DNA from: Candidatus Roslinia caecavium
GTDB lineage: Bacteria > Bacillota > Clostridia > Monoglobales > Monoglobaceae
Assembly (NCBI GenBank): GCA_904419955.1
Contig: CAJFTO010000031.1
Location: forward strand, 1-38,070
Reading direction: 5' to 3'
Length of the DNA: 38,070 nt
Below the pieces are notes generated by a model. It was not told the origin of the DNA. It saw only the letters and a list, made by a program, of their open reading frames with translations, and did not search any database. Of this stretch, positions 37,803 through 38,070 are shown piece after piece (within the stretch, counting starts at the first letter, position 1; each line of letters starts with the position of its first letter). A program made the translations under genes and the position numbers.

Positions 37803-37878
37803 GGGAGCATAGCTCAGCTGGGAGAGCATCTGCCTTACAAGCAGAGGGTAATAGGTTCGAGCCCTATTGTTCCCACCA
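37803..37878 (+). tRNA. tRNA-Val (anticodon TAC), second copy
   Basis: It is identical to the copy at 37640 except one base in the variable loop (A instead of C). CCA is encoded. The 87-nt spacer between the copies is not repeated, so only the gene itself was duplicated or conserved. Confidence 0.97.
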
Positions 37879-37885
37879 AGTAAAA

Positions 37886-37940
37886 GGCGCCGAAGCCGGC
37901 GGCGGAGAGATTTTTCCGTAAGGTAAGGCGCCGATTTTTT
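37886..37940 (+). terminator. Terminator candidate after the tRNA-Val pair
   Basis: GGCGCC at 37886-37891 and again at 37927-37932 can pair across a 35-nt loop, followed by GA and six T. If used, it separates the two tRNA-Val genes from tRNA-Asp. Confidence 0.4.
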
Positions 37941-37986
37941 ATGACTTAGACAAAAGAGAAATTATGGCTAAGTTTAATGTATAAAC

Positions 37987-38063
37987 GGTCCGGTAGTTCA
38001 GTTGGTTAGAATGCCAGCCTGTCACGCTGGAGGTCGTGGGTTCGAACCCCATCCGGATCGCCA
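37987..38063 (+). tRNA. tRNA-Asp (anticodon GTC)
   Basis: The 77-nt cloverleaf has acceptor GGTCCGG/CCGGATC (one G-T pair), D-arm AGTTCAGTTGGTTAGAAT, anticodon stem CCAGC/GCTGG with loop CTGTCAC (anticodon 38021-38023), T-arm GTGGG/CCCAT-type with GGTTCGAACC, discriminator G and an encoded CCA. Confidence 0.97.
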
Positions 38064-38070
38064 AGATACG

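Noticed and set aside
37520..37810. Minus-strand open frame of 96 codons with an R-A-R-T-Y-D-P-L-L-V-R-Q stretch
   Set aside because: It is antisense to tRNA-Val; this is a well-known false protein arising from the complement of a tRNA gene.

Overview
The window looks like chromosomal DNA from a Gram-positive bacterium of the Clostridia, probably an uncultured gut or rumen lineage. The evidence is three proteins with triple S-layer homology (SLH) anchors, long Pro-Thr-Glu linkers, an LplB/YtcP-type sugar importer with a lipoprotein binding protein, strong AGGAGG ribosome sites, and a DUF4867/Dabb gene pair. No phage gene, transposase or CRISPR array was seen. The species assignment is inference only.

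Positions 1-8443 hold surface glycan proteins on the + strand. The first gene is cut by the window edge. It encodes repeated jelly-roll-like 'EDFE' modules, Ig-like domains and an SLH anchor. It is followed by a secreted clan GH-D-like glycosidase gene that is broken near 5254: compared with its intact paralogue at 11131-14364, 32 nt are missing and the frame shifts.

Positions 8495-28597 form a carbohydrate-utilisation locus. A membrane-bound AraC-type sensor-regulator is transcribed leftward. Divergent from it runs a probable operon: a secreted GH-D-like enzyme, two ABC permeases, a solute-binding lipoprotein, a cytoplasmic GH36 alpha-galactosidase, and a 2732-residue SLH-anchored protein with six F5/8 type C (CBM32-like) domains around a parallel beta-helix domain resembling GH141. 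The logic is to bind and cut a galactose-containing glycan at the wall, import the oligosaccharide, and release galactose inside. No transporter ATPase is present, so a shared MsmX-type ATPase encoded elsewhere is expected.

Positions 28598-31060 hold an 824-nt gene-free stretch with a 258-bp element bounded by perfect 20-bp inverted repeats, then a promoter and a structured leader candidate before a GNAT acetyltransferase, and then a separately promoted DUF4867-Dabb pair.

Positions 31123-34622 (minus strand) hold the most interesting unit. A cobalamin riboswitch and its terminator precede an SLH-anchored protein whose alpha/alpha-barrel plus DUF4430 layout resembles animal transcobalamin/intrinsic factor. 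This suggests a wall-anchored vitamin B12 capture protein. A dispersed repeat element lies between the riboswitch terminator and the start codon.

Positions 34786-38063 hold a DtxR-family regulator, a previously easy-to-miss 50-codon secreted peptide candidate, a MurA homologue with a TTG start, further copies of the dispersed repeat, and three tRNA genes (Val-TAC twice, Asp-GTC) behind a perfect-consensus promoter.
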